Origin: Halorussus limi
GTDB taxonomy: Archaea > Halobacteriota > Halobacteria > Halobacteriales > Haladaptataceae
Direction of reading: 5' to 3'
NCBI RefSeq assembly: GCF_023238205.1
Contig: NZ_CP096659.1
Location: forward strand, 2,807,626 to 2,871,625
DNA: 64,000 bases
Shown: positions 48,458 through 57,328 of the stretch, piece by piece
Numbering within the stretch: position 1 is the stretch's first letter
How the letters are laid out: each line of letters starts with the position of its first letter
Position numbers and translations under genes: made by a program
Notes under the pieces: generated by a model
Databases searched by the model: none
Seen by the model: only the letters and a program-made list of their open reading frames with translations
What the model was told of the DNA's origin: nothing

Positions 48458-50548
48458 CTAGTTGCCGAACACGTCGTTAATCCGTTCGCGCCACTCCTGA
48501 ATGCCCTCGATTTCGTCGCGGATGTCGGCGATGTCGGCCTCGACGCTCTCGACGCGGGCCGTGAGGTTCTCCTCCAGCGCGTCGAGGTCGTCGGACAGCG
48601 ACTCGACCTCCTCCGAGACGCTCTCGACCGCGTCGGTCACGTCGCTCACGTCGTCCAGTTCCTCCCGGACGCCCTGCAGTTCGTCGGTGACGGACTCGAT
48701 TTCGGCGCTGACCGAGGTCACGTCCTCGGTGTTCGCGCCGACGAGTTCTTCGAGTTCGTCGAGTTGCGTTTCGAGCGTCTCGAACTCTTCGCCGAAGTCG
48801 CCCGCCTCGTCGAGTTCGGCTTCGAGGGCTTCGACCTCGCCACGGAGGTCGTCGAGCGCTTCGACGTCCTCTCGGAGCACTTCGAGTTCCGCGACGTCTT
48901 CTCGCAGGGTCTCCAGTTCCGCGACGTCTCCGCGCAGCGTCTCCAACTCGTCCACGTCGTCGCGGAGGGCCTCGATTTCGGCGACCTCCTCGCGGAGGTC
49001 CTCGACGGCCTCGACGTCGCCGCCGAGTTCCTCGACGTCGGCTTCGAGGTCCGAAACGTCCTCGCGGAAGTCCGCCTTGAACTCTCGGAGGTCGCTGCGC
49101 AGGTCGCTCTCTACGTCTCGGAGTTCGCTCTCGACGCGGTCGAGGTCGTCCTCGAAGGCCTCCACCTCGGACTCGACCGCCGAGAGGTCACCGCCGAGGT
49201 CCTCGACTCGCTCGTCGGTCTCGGTCCGGACGGCCTGCACCTCGTCCTCGAAGGCGTCCACGTCGGCCCGAATCCGGGCGAGGTCGTCCTCGAAGTCGCC
49301 GAAGATGTCCTCGGCGACCCCGTTCTCGTCGATGAACTCCTCCAGCGCCTCGGTGTAGGCCGAGAGGTCCTCGACGCGCGACTGGAGGTGACGGATGCGG
49401 ACGTTGGTACTCTCGGGGGTTTCGACGTCCAACTCGCGCTGGATGGCGGTCAGGTCCTCGTCGGAGACCTCCCCGGCGCGAATCTCGTCGGCGAGCGCGG
49501 CCGCGACGCTCCCGGGACTCGGTGGGGACGGTTCGGCCGCGGCGGTCGCCGTCTCGTCGGCGATCTCGGAGGGCGGCGTCGGGTCCTCGGCGTCGGTCTC
49601 GTCGCGCGCGGCGTCGTCGGACTCCTCGTCCGCGGCGACTTCGTCCGCCGGTCCCTCGTCCGTAACTCCCTCCTCGTCTCCGAGTTCATCGGTTTCGAGC
49701 GCTTCGTCCTCTTCTTCGTCGGCCCCCTCGTCGCCGAGGTCCAGCGATTCGTCCGCGGTCGCCTCGTCGGCGACTTCCTCGGACTCGGGTTCGAGGAAGC
49801 TCTCGGAGTCGTCGCCCTCCTCGGCCCCCGTGTCGGGCGAATCGTCGAGAGGGTCGTCGTCCGCTTCGGCGAGCGGATCGTCGTCCGTTTCGGCAAGCGG
49901 GTCCTCGTCGCCCACTGCCAACGGATCGTCTCCCTCGTCCGCCTCGGCGAGCGGGTCCTCGTCGCCTACCGCCAGCGGGTCGTCTTCCTCGTCCAGTCCG
50001 AGGTCCTCCTCGCCGGCCACCACGTCGCGGACGAGTTGGCTGTCCTCCTCGGAGACGATGTCCGTGATGGTGTTGCCGTCCGGTCCGCCGACTTCGCCGT
50101 CAAGGTCCGGGCCGTCAGCGGTGGCGTCGTCACTCCCGCCGACCGTTTCGACTTCCTCGGCGTCGGTCTCGCCGGAGTCGACCCCGACCGGCGTGACCTC
50201 CTCGATGCTCGGGGTCCCGAGGAAGGACGAGGGGTCGTCGTCGTCGGCGAGTCGGACGCCGTAGACGGTCACCAGTTCCTCGCCGGCGTCGAGGTCGCGC
50301 TCGAACTGCACTCGGTGGTCCTTGTACGCCGTCCAGTTGTCGTTCTCGTAGTCGGGGTGGAACCCGACGTTGTCCATCGGAAACTCCTCCGGGATGTCGT
50401 CGGCTAGCCGGAGCGTCGCGCGCTCGTCGCGCTCCGAGCGGACGACGAATTTGATAGCGGGGACCGCGAACTCCTCGCCCTCGAAAGACTTCTCTACGAC
50501 GACGCCGCTCTCGCTCGTCGTCACCACCTCGGTCATGCTGTCACTCAT
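48458..50548 (-). CDS. very acidic coiled-coil protein with DPLA-type repeats
   Basis: 696 residues from MSDSMTEVVTTSESGVVVEK; a TATA-like ATTTATAT (minus strand, centred at ~50576) lies 28 bases upstream, so a leaderless start at 50548 is favoured over 50566. Residues ~1-110 form a folded β-rich domain (AVPAIKFVVRSERDERATLR, VQFERDLDAGEELVTVYGV). Residues ~180-320 are disordered, with repeats such as DPLAVGDEDPLAEADEGD. Residues ~360-690 are continuous heptad coiled coil, including ELETLRGDVAELETLREDVA-type repeats. The length and architecture suggest a scaffold or filament, perhaps at the surface or DNA. Function unknown. Confidence 0.7.
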   Translation of the reverse strand: MSDSMTEVVTTSESGVVVEKSFEGEEFAVPAIKFVVRSERDERATLRLADDIPEEFPMDNVGFHPDYENDNWTAYKDHRVQFERDLDAGEELVTVYGVRLADDDDPSSFLGTPSIEEVTPVGVDSGETDAEEVETVGGSDDATADGPDLDGEVGGPDGNTITDIVSEEDSQLVRDVVAGEEDLGLDEEDDPLAVGDEDPLAEADEGDDPLAVGDEDPLAETDDDPLAEADDDPLDDSPDTGAEEGDDSESFLEPESEEVADEATADESLDLGDEGADEEEDEALETDELGDEEGVTDEGPADEVAADEESDDAARDETDAEDPTPPSEIADETATAAAEPSPPSPGSVAAALADEIRAGEVSDEDLTAIQRELDVETPESTNVRIRHLQSRVEDLSAYTEALEEFIDENGVAEDIFGDFEDDLARIRADVDAFEDEVQAVRTETDERVEDLGGDLSAVESEVEAFEDDLDRVESELRDVESDLRSDLREFKADFREDVSDLEADVEELGGDVEAVEDLREEVAEIEALRDDVDELETLRGDVAELETLREDVAELEVLREDVEALDDLRGEVEALEAELDEAGDFGEEFETLETQLDELEELVGANTEDVTSVSAEIESVTDELQGVREELDDVSDVTDAVESVSEEVESLSDDLDALEENLTARVESVEADIADIRDEIEGIQEWRERINDVFGN

Positions 50549-50659
50549 ACGGTTCACATCCCACAATGGGCATATAAATCACACGCCGTCGTCGGTGAAA
50601 TTCCTGCTCGCACGTGGGCAGGGTGTACCTATTTGACTACGCCCGGCGTACCGGCGACT

Positions 50660-51637
50660 ATGTTACTCGCAGGAACCTACGACGGCGTCTACCGGGCCGA
50701 CGGACCCCGCTTCGATTCGGCCGAGCGAGTGCTGGACTCGGACCGAGTCCTGCGCGTCCGGCGGTTCGAGGGCTGGGACGGCGTGTTCGCCGCGACGAAG
50801 TCGGGGTTGTACCGCTCGACCGACCGCGGCGACTCGTGGACGAATCTGGACGTGCCCCGCGAGGAGGTGTACTCGGTGTTGGGTGACCCCGCGGGCGAGC
50901 GCCTGTACGCGGGCACCCACCCCGCGCACCTGTACGTCTCCGAAGACGGCGGAGGCGAGCGAACCGACGGTTCGCGAACGTCGTCGGACGTGTCCGACGG
51001 AACGACGTGGCAAGAGCTAACCGGGTTGCAGGACCTGCCGTCGCGCGACCAGTGGCACACGCCGCGCCACCGCGACGAGGCCCACGTCCGGAGCCTCGGC
51101 GCGCACCCCGACGCGCCCGAGCGAGTAATCGCGGGCGTCGAGGTGGGCGGCGTCCACGTCAGCGACGACGGGGGCGAGACGTGGACCGAGCGACGCTCGG
51201 GCGTCCACGACGACGTGCACCACGTCCTCGTGCGCGGTCCGGACCACTACGTCGCCTCCTGCGGCGGGGGTCTCTACCGGACCCGCGACGCTGGCGAGAG
51301 TTGGGTCCGACTCGACGACGGGGCGGACCACACGTACTTCCGGGAGGCGTTCGCGCACGACGGCACGCTCTACGCCGCGGCGGCCCGGTCGTCGCCCGGC
51401 ACGTGGAAGGGCGATCGCGGCGCGGACGCTGCGCTCTTCGAGTCCGAGAACGACGGCGATACCCTCGAATCGGTCCCCTATCCGGGCCAGCCCGAGGAAG
51501 TCGTCCTCTCGTGGGCCGACGACGACGGCCGCGTCGTCGCGGGCACGAACGACGGCGGCGTGATGTTCCGGTCGTCCGGCGAGTGGGTCGAGGGCGGCCG
51601 GATACCTTCGGGCGTGGCGTCGCTCTGCTGTCTGTAG
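50660..51637 (+). CDS. BNR/HCF136-like β-propeller protein
   Basis: 325 residues from MLLAGTYDGVYRADGPRFDS. It has repeating blades with BNR-type S-x-D-x-G-x-x-W motifs: LYRSTDRGDSWTNL, LYVSEDGG, VHVSDDGGETWTERRSG and LYRTRDAGESWVRLDDGADH. Four to six blades are visible. No signal peptide is seen, so it may act in the cytoplasm. Proteins of this shape bind or stabilise partners (HCF136 in plants) or hydrolyse sugars (sialidases); no catalytic residue is evident. It stands alone. Confidence 0.75.
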   Translation: MLLAGTYDGVYRADGPRFDSAERVLDSDRVLRVRRFEGWDGVFAATKSGLYRSTDRGDSWTNLDVPREEVYSVLGDPAGERLYAGTHPAHLYVSEDGGGERTDGSRTSSDVSDGTTWQELTGLQDLPSRDQWHTPRHRDEAHVRSLGAHPDAPERVIAGVEVGGVHVSDDGGETWTERRSGVHDDVHHVLVRGPDHYVASCGGGLYRTRDAGESWVRLDDGADHTYFREAFAHDGTLYAAAARSSPGTWKGDRGADAALFESENDGDTLESVPYPGQPEEVVLSWADDDGRVVAGTNDGGVMFRSSGEWVEGGRIPSGVASLCCL

Positions 51638-52008
51638 CGGCGACTCCGAATCTCTCGAAGTAGCTCAGCCCTCTCGGGTTAGTCGGACTGTCGGTTCGGG
51701 TACGTCGCCCGCGACCGCGCGAGGCGTCCGGGTGGGCTTCGTCCCGTCTTCAGATTTAAAGTCTCTGCGCGCTGGCAGGGCGTTTCCCGACGGTGAAAAA
51801 AACCTATATAGCCGTTTTGGAATGAAGAATATTGCTTTCGGATGTGTCTAGATGGGCGACTCTCCGCTTCGGCGCGTGCGGTCGCGGTGCCGTACGGCCG
51901 CGACAGACTCTCTCGTTCGAACCTGAAGCTAGCCTCGTCGCGTTTCCGATTGCTCTGATGACGTTCTACGAAAAGTCGTCACGCCTCACACGAAAAACGA
52001 ACCCGGCC
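51638..52008. other. 371-bp gap between convergent genes
   Basis: No gene is seen. It contains the second copy of the dispersed 36-bp repeat (51711-51746), an A-run followed by CCTATATAG at ~51790-51810 and a lower GC stretch. The two flanking genes (BNR-type and MBL-fold) end into it. Confidence 0.5.
51711..51746. repeat. dispersed 36-bp intergenic repeat, copy 2
   Basis: Matches 26620-26655 at 34 of 36 positions. It again lies in a gap between convergent genes. The surrounding bases do not match. Confidence 0.55.
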
Positions 52009-52842
52009 TTAAATGTTCACGCGGTCGCCGATTTCCGCGATTTCCAATCTCTCGGGGGAGTCGAAACTCCGGGCGTGGCCGTGGAGCGCGGTCGGGTCGG
52101 CGGTCAGACCCTTCCACATGTCCCAGTGGCTCGGGAGGAAGCGCTCGAACTGGAGGTCGCTGGCCGCCTCGACCGCCTGATTCTCGTCGTTGTACCACCG
52201 CGTGCGCTTCGGTTCGCGGGTCTCCTTGTCCGGAATCCGGCCGACGCTCCCGAACGCCAGCACGCCGAGGTCGATGTCGTACTCGTCGCCGACGCGGGCG
52301 AACTCGTCGCTGGGCTTGGTGTCGCCGCCGTGGAAGAACGTCCGGCCGTCGTACTCCACGACGTAGCTGACCGGGTGGGTCGCGTCGGGGTCGTGGGCCG
52401 GTTCGACGTGGACGGTGAACGCGCCGACCTCGAAGGTGTCGCCCTCCTCGACTTCCGCCAGTTGGCTGTCGTCTACGTCCCACTCGTCGGTCCAGTTTTC
52501 GTCGTCGCGCGCGACCGCGAGGCTGTCGTCGGGCGCGTGGAAGGTCGCGCCGGTCGATTCGAGAATCGGTGCCTGACTCGGGCCGTGGACGTGGTCGGTG
52601 TGTTCGTGGGTGGCCAGAATCGCGTCGGCTTCCCCCACGTCAGCGGGGTCGAACGGTACCGGGACCATCCGGACCGTGCGCGGCGGGTCACCGGTCCCGA
52701 GGTACGGGTCGACGAAGACGGTCGTGTCCTCGGCCTTCAGGACGAAGCCGTTACAGCCCAGATACCAGACCGCGATTCCATCCGGGTCGGCGTCTTCGAC
52801 CGCCCGCGGGAGCCAGTCTCCCCAGTCGCTGTGGATTGCCAT
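52009..52842 (-). CDS. MBL-fold metallohydrolase (UlaG-like)
   Basis: 277 residues. It carries the metallo-β-lactamase motif ATHEHTDHVHG (HxHxDH), with GGDTKPSD later (metal-binding Asp) and a final His in LPSHWDMWKG, similar to UlaG/L-ascorbate-6-phosphate lactonase-like proteins. The start IAVWYLGCNGFVLKAEDTTV and VDPYLGTGDPPRTVRMVPVP match this group. It probably hydrolyses a phosphate- or lactone-bearing small molecule; the substrate is unknown. Confidence 0.85.
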   Translation of the reverse strand: MAIHSDWGDWLPRAVEDADPDGIAVWYLGCNGFVLKAEDTTVFVDPYLGTGDPPRTVRMVPVPFDPADVGEADAILATHEHTDHVHGPSQAPILESTGATFHAPDDSLAVARDDENWTDEWDVDDSQLAEVEEGDTFEVGAFTVHVEPAHDPDATHPVSYVVEYDGRTFFHGGDTKPSDEFARVGDEYDIDLGVLAFGSVGRIPDKETREPKRTRWYNDENQAVEAASDLQFERFLPSHWDMWKGLTADPTALHGHARSFDSPERLEIAEIGDRVNI

Positions 52843-52923
52843 GTCGCCCAGTGTGCCGACAAAAGAGGTAAGTGTTGTTCTTCGCGCCGACCGCGAACGT
52901 CTCGACCGCGATCGACCCGAACG

Positions 52924-54417
52924 CTACAGGCTTCGCAAGCGGACGTGGTCGTCGTCGATTTCGTCGATGCGGTCGGGGTCGACCGAGTAGGCGTCGTCGT
53001 CGTGGCCTTCCCACCCGAGTCGGGTCTTGACTCGCTGGGCGAGTCCGGGGTTCGGGTCGACGTACAGCATGTTCGTGTCCTCGTCTACCTCGGTGACGAC
53101 GCCGACCTTCTCGTCGTTGGCGTCCAGCACGTCCTTGCCGACGTCGTGGTCGTCCAGCGTGACCATCTCGCGGCCGACCATCGTCTCGTCGTCGGTCATG
53201 TCCCCGCTCGCATTCGCGACCGACTCGTCGTCGGTCGGTTCGTCGCCCATCGTGGTCCCGCTCTCGGCGGCGGTGGTCTCGTCGGCGGTCGCGGTGGCGG
53301 TTCCGTCGTCCGCACCGGTCGTGACGCTCGTAGCGGTCTCGTCGCGGTCTATCCGGACGCCCTCCACGTCGAGGCGCTCGCCTTCGATGTCCGCGTCGGC
53401 CGCGTCGGAACCGACGAGCATCGTCTCCACGAGGACGGACTCGACGGTCTCGCTACTCACGAGTTCCTCGTCGGTGAACTCGAAGGTGAGACGCTTGCGG
53501 TCCACGATTTCGTCCTCGACGATGCGCCGCTCGTAGAGGTGCGTCTCGATGACGCCCTCGTCGGTGAACTCGCTCTCGACGTGACCGCCCTCGATGGCGT
53601 CCTCGGTGACGATTTCCCCGCCGAGGAGGTCGCTCTCGAGGATGTTCTGCTGGACGCCCTCGAGGTCGACGCGACTCTCCAGCGTGTCGGATTCGAGCGT
53701 CTCGGTCTCCTCTACGTCGTGGTCCACGACGCGACTCTCGACGGTCTTTCGCTCGATGAGTTCTCGCGTGACCTCGCGCGTCTCGTCCACGTCGACCGTG
53801 ATGACCTCGCGGTCGGTCACGTCGATTTCCTCGACGTCTTCCTCCCACGCGGTGCTCTCGCTGTCCTCCACGATGGCGATGCCGCGCTCCTCCTCGCCGA
53901 TGTGGATGTCGACGATTTCCCGCCGAATGAGTTCGGTGCCGATTACCTCGTCGCGGATGATTTCGCTGTCCACGACCTTGCTCTCGATGGTCTCGGTCTC
54001 CCGGACCGTCTTCTCGATGACCTTCGTCTCGGTAATCTCGGTCTCGACCGTCTCGCCCTCCATCAGGGCCTGCTCGACCTCCTCGTCTTCGAGCGTGGCG
54101 CGCTCGATGGCCTCGGTCCGGTCCACGAACTCGAACTGCTCGCGGCCCTCGCTCTGCCGGTCGTCGTGCCGGACCAGCGCGAGTTCGTTCTCTTCGAGAT
54201 GCTCGTGGAACTCGTCCCACGAGGCCTCTTCGACGTTCTCGGTCGAGTCGTCCTCGGGGTAGTGGACGTGCGGTTCTCGCTCGCCCGAGTCGCTCGTCCG
54301 GTACGCGGGCTTGTACCCGCTGTCCTCTATCCACGTCCGAATCGTGCTGCGGTCGGTCGTGACGTTCGTTTCGCCGTCGCGGTCTACGTTCGTGTTACTT
54401 GTCCTGTCGTCTGCCAT
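52924..54417 (-). CDS. YsnF/AvaK (DUF2382)-like repeat protein with C-terminal PRC-barrel
   Basis: 497 residues from MADDRTSNTNVDRDGETNVT (a second ATG at 54426 is possible). Residues ~105-320 are a long run of short β-strand/charge repeats of the type VETEITETKVIEKTVRETE and ERKTVESRVVDHDVEETETL, as in YsnF/AvaK stress proteins. Residues ~330-415 are Thr/Asp/Ala-rich and disordered. Residues ~415-497 form a PRC-barrel: MVGREMVTLDDHDVGKDVLD, EKVGVVTEVDEDTNMLYVDP. PRC-barrels often bind RNA or partner proteins. The protein may act in stress or membrane-surface organisation. A function cannot be given. Confidence 0.7.
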   Translation of the reverse strand: MADDRTSNTNVDRDGETNVTTDRSTIRTWIEDSGYKPAYRTSDSGEREPHVHYPEDDSTENVEEASWDEFHEHLEENELALVRHDDRQSEGREQFEFVDRTEAIERATLEDEEVEQALMEGETVETEITETKVIEKTVRETETIESKVVDSEIIRDEVIGTELIRREIVDIHIGEEERGIAIVEDSESTAWEEDVEEIDVTDREVITVDVDETREVTRELIERKTVESRVVDHDVEETETLESDTLESRVDLEGVQQNILESDLLGGEIVTEDAIEGGHVESEFTDEGVIETHLYERRIVEDEIVDRKRLTFEFTDEELVSSETVESVLVETMLVGSDAADADIEGERLDVEGVRIDRDETATSVTTGADDGTATATADETTAAESGTTMGDEPTDDESVANASGDMTDDETMVGREMVTLDDHDVGKDVLDANDEKVGVVTEVDEDTNMLYVDPNPGLAQRVKTRLGWEGHDDDAYSVDPDRIDEIDDDHVRLRSL

Positions 54418-54553
54418 ATTTCCCACCGTAAACAGAGTCGGGGTCTGGAAACTTAGGTCTCGTTGCCAAATTTCGTAAACGAACCGACAGACGACCGGTA
54501 GGCGTCGAACTCGACGCCGACCGTCGCGGCCGAACGAGAAAATAACCGCGGCG

Positions 54554-54955
54554 CTAGTCTTCGCAGCAACCGCTCGCCTGGTCGCCGAAGTCGACGGCCA
54601 ACGGCTCCGAGATGGCCTGATTGACCGACTCCATCTTCTCCTCGAGGTCCTCCTGTGCCTGCAGGTACTCGTCCATCACCGGCAGGGAGTGCAGTTCCTG
54701 CTGGGCCTCGCGGACCTTCTGGATGTCCTCTTGGGTCGCCTCGCCGGTCTGGCGCGCGAGCATGAACTCCTGGCGCAACTGCTCGAACTCCTGGACCTTC
54801 TCTTGGGCCTCGTCGTCCTGCTCGACGGCCTCCTTGGTCTCCTCGAACCGCTGGTACTCGGGCGTCTGGGCGAGTGCCTCGCCGAGTTCGCCTGCGAGTT
54901 CTTCGACGCGGGAGAGCTCAGTCGCCTCGCCGTCGGCCTCGGTTTCGATGCTCAT
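54554..54955 (-). CDS. YlbF/YmcA-family protein
   Basis: 133 residues, mostly α-helical: ALAQTPEYQRFEETKEAVEQ, EQLRQEFMLARQTGEATQED and HSLPVMDEYLQAQEDLEEKM are typical for this family. The C-terminus ends QASGCCED with a double Cys. In Bacillus the YlbF/YmcA/YaaT complex carries iron-sulfur clusters and assists RNA turnover; the CC tail here may serve a similar purpose. A TATA-like sequence (TCTAAAACG, minus strand) puts transcription start at the ATG. Confidence 0.8.
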   Translation of the reverse strand: MSIETEADGEATELSRVEELAGELGEALAQTPEYQRFEETKEAVEQDDEAQEKVQEFEQLRQEFMLARQTGEATQEDIQKVREAQQELHSLPVMDEYLQAQEDLEEKMESVNQAISEPLAVDFGDQASGCCED

Positions 54956-55138
54956 GTACCGGTCTGTTGGAACTGCGGCGTTTTAGACCTGCCGGATGCA
55001 CCTCCGAGCGTCGGCGAGTCAAGGCTTCGTTCGGTTCGGACGTACCGCGACGGACGCGACGGCGCGGCCCTCCGACGTCGAAACGGTCCCGGTTAGAGAA
55101 CATCGTCCTTAAACGTCCTGACCGACAAACCAATTCCA

Positions 55139-56188
55139 ATGAGCCAAGACTCCGAGTACAGCGAGGGAGACCTCCGAAACACCGGCATGTCTCTCAAGCA
55201 CGACCGGGAGTGGGATTACGAACTTGACCGCATCGTGGAGGCGGTAGAGGAGCGCGACGCCACCAAGGTCGGACTGCAGTTCCCCGAGGGACTGAAGCGC
55301 CGCGGCCCGAAGGTCGCCGACGACATCCGCGAACTCGTCCCCGACGACGTGACCGTGATGCTGTCGGGCCAGCCCTGTTACGGGGCCTGCGACCTCGACA
55401 CCTTCCTGATGAAGCGGACCGACGTGTTCGTCCACTTCGGCCACTCGCCGATGAAGAACACGGACAAGGTCATCTACGTCCCCCTCTTCTCGAACGTGGA
55501 CGTGTTCCCCATCATGGAGGAGTCGCTCGACGAACTCGCCGACCCCGACGAGGACCCTCACGTCGGACTCGTCACCACGGCCCAGCACATGAACCGCTTC
55601 GAGGAGATGAAGTCGTGGCTGGACGAGCGCGGCTACGAGGTCCACACCCGCCGGGGCGACGACCGACTCACCCACGAGGGGCAGGTGCTGGGCTGTAACT
55701 ACGCCAGCGCCGACATCGACGCCGATCAAGTACTGTACGTCGGCGGCGGGAAGTTCCACCCGCTCGGCCTCGCGATGGAGCATCCCGACAAGAACGTCGT
55801 CATCGCCGACCCCGTCAACAACGTCGTCACGGTCGCAGACACCGAGAAGTTCCTGAAACAGCGCTACGCCTCGGTCCACAAGGCGATGGACGCCGAGAAG
55901 TGGGGCGTCATCTTCTGCACTAAAATCGGACAGGGCCGCTGGGAACAGGCCCAAGAGATTCTCGACGACAACGACGACGCCTACCTCATCACGATGGACG
56001 AGGTGACCCCCGACCGACTCCGAAACTTCGACATGGACGCCTTCGTGAACACCGGATGCCCGCGCATCACGACCGACGACGGCCCGCAGTTCCACAAGCC
56101 GATGCTGACCCCCGGCGAGTACGAAATCGCGGTCGGCAACAAGCCGCTGGACGAACTCAGCTTCGACACGTTCCACGGCACGTGGTGA
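55139..56188 (+). CDS. dph2: diphthamide biosynthesis enzyme Dph2
   Basis: 349 residues. The three cysteines that hold a [4Fe-4S] cluster are C80 (GQPCYGACD), C186 (GCNYASADID) and C307 (NTGCPRITTD), spread over three similar domains. KVGLQFPEGLKRRGPKVADD and HFGHSP are conserved. The enzyme makes the 3-amino-3-carboxypropyl group on a histidine of aEF2 from S-adenosylmethionine by non-canonical radical chemistry. A TTAAAC-type TATA 28 bases upstream supports a leaderless start at 55139; a later ATG (residue 17) is possible. Confidence 0.92.
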   Translation: MSQDSEYSEGDLRNTGMSLKHDREWDYELDRIVEAVEERDATKVGLQFPEGLKRRGPKVADDIRELVPDDVTVMLSGQPCYGACDLDTFLMKRTDVFVHFGHSPMKNTDKVIYVPLFSNVDVFPIMEESLDELADPDEDPHVGLVTTAQHMNRFEEMKSWLDERGYEVHTRRGDDRLTHEGQVLGCNYASADIDADQVLYVGGGKFHPLGLAMEHPDKNVVIADPVNNVVTVADTEKFLKQRYASVHKAMDAEKWGVIFCTKIGQGRWEQAQEILDDNDDAYLITMDEVTPDRLRNFDMDAFVNTGCPRITTDDGPQFHKPMLTPGEYEIAVGNKPLDELSFDTFHGTW

Positions 56189-56233
56189 CGGCGGCTCCCT
56201 GACTTTTTACTCCTTCCGGGCGACGCACTCCGT

Positions 56234-56755
56234 ATGGTCGGCTTGGAGCGCGGGACGGTAGAACTTCGCCCTCACCAACCCGAGTGGAAACGGCATTACG
56301 AGGCGGAGGTCCGGCGACTGGAGGCCATCGCCGGTGACCGTCTGCTCGACTACGAACACGTGGGTAGCACCGCCGTCGAGGAACTGGCCGCGAAACCAAT
56401 CATCGACCTGTTGGCGGTCGTGGCAGACGTGGAGGACGCGACCGAACTCGTCCCGCTCCTCGAATCACACGGCTACGAGTACCGACCGGAAGACGACGTT
56501 CCGGAACGACTCTTTCTCGCCAAGGGACCGCGGACGAATCGCACTCACTATCTCTCGCTCACCGAACGCGACACTGACTGCTATCGGGAGGCGATTGCAT
56601 TCCGCGATTTTCTCCGCTCCCATCCCGACGTTGCCCAGGAGTACGAGGCGCTGAAACGAGAGTTGGCGAAAAAACACCCGGACGACCGGGAGGCGTACAC
56701 CGAACGAAAAGGTGAGTTCGTCGAGCGCGTCCTCCGGCGTGCGATGGACGAGTGA
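56234..56755 (+). CDS. GrpB-family protein (UPF0157)
   Basis: 173 residues. It matches the GrpB domain: VELRPHQPEWKRHYEAEVRR, DYEHVGSTAVEELAAKPIID (GST-V-x-GLxAKPIID-like) and LSLTERDTDCYREAIAFRDF. This is the nucleotidyltransferase-like fold found alone or fused to dephospho-CoA kinase. The activity is not settled. A TTTTTACT element 27 bases upstream suggests a leaderless start. It follows Dph2 by 45 bases on the same strand. Confidence 0.85.
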   Translation: MVGLERGTVELRPHQPEWKRHYEAEVRRLEAIAGDRLLDYEHVGSTAVEELAAKPIIDLLAVVADVEDATELVPLLESHGYEYRPEDDVPERLFLAKGPRTNRTHYLSLTERDTDCYREAIAFRDFLRSHPDVAQEYEALKRELAKKHPDDREAYTERKGEFVERVLRRAMDE

Positions 56756-56859
56756 GTCGAGGTGTAGAGACACCCCCAACCGAAACGGCGTCGAATGACG
56801 GCGCCCTGACGAGACGCCCACAGGAATATAACTCACGCGCATCTACCGAACCTTTTTGT

Positions 56860-57282
56860 ATGAGTAACGGGTATGTGCTGGTAACGATGAGCGCCACTCG
56901 CTCCGCGGACGTCCGAACTGCCATCGAACGCTGTCGCGTCGAAGACGCCACGCCCGTCAGCCTCGACGCCGACGCCATCCCGACCGCGCGCGCCGACCTC
57001 ATGGACCTCAAGCGCGAACTCGACGCCGACGACCTCGTGGCCGCCCGCGTGGTCGTGGACGCCTGCTTCGGAGAGGACTGCTCGTTCGCCACGCAGGACG
57101 AGGCCGACCGCGTCCGCGAGTACGTGCGCACCGCCGCCTTCCTCGGCGCGAGTACCGTCACCGTCGAGTTCGACAGCGTGGGCGACGAGTCGAAGGTCCG
57201 GCCCGCACTGGCCGCTGTCGCGGAGCGCGCCCACCGCGAGGGCGTCACGCTCGACCTGGACGGTCCGATTACGCTGGACTGA
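56860..57282 (+). CDS. haloarchaeal protein, unknown, Cys-containing
   Basis: 140 residues from MSNGYVLVTMSATRSADVRT; an ATATAA element near 56827 supports this start over a frame that opens earlier. Residues ~45-75 have DLKRELDADDLVAARVVVDA and CFGEDCSFATQDEADRVREY with a CFGEDC pair. The tail STVTVEFDSVGDESKVRPAL is a β-α pattern. I do not recognise the family. Confidence 0.6.
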   Translation: MSNGYVLVTMSATRSADVRTAIERCRVEDATPVSLDADAIPTARADLMDLKRELDADDLVAARVVVDACFGEDCSFATQDEADRVREYVRTAAFLGASTVTVEFDSVGDESKVRPALAAVAERAHREGVTLDLDGPITLD

Positions 57283-57328
57283 GAACCGAATCCGAACGTT
57301 CTCCTTCTCGGAGCGATTTCTCTCTCGC

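Noticed and set aside
49820-50000. Repetitive DNA that could be mistaken for a CRISPR or tandem repeat array
   Set aside because: The repetition follows the codons of the DPLA-type protein repeats of the coiled-coil gene; units are unequal and there are no spacers.
51832-54456. Very long open frame on the plus strand opposite the MBL and repeat-protein genes
   Set aside because: It is a by-product of high GC and acidic codons on the other strand: composition is Val/Asp/Arg-rich without domains, and the minus-strand genes have clear families (HxHxDH, PRC-barrel).
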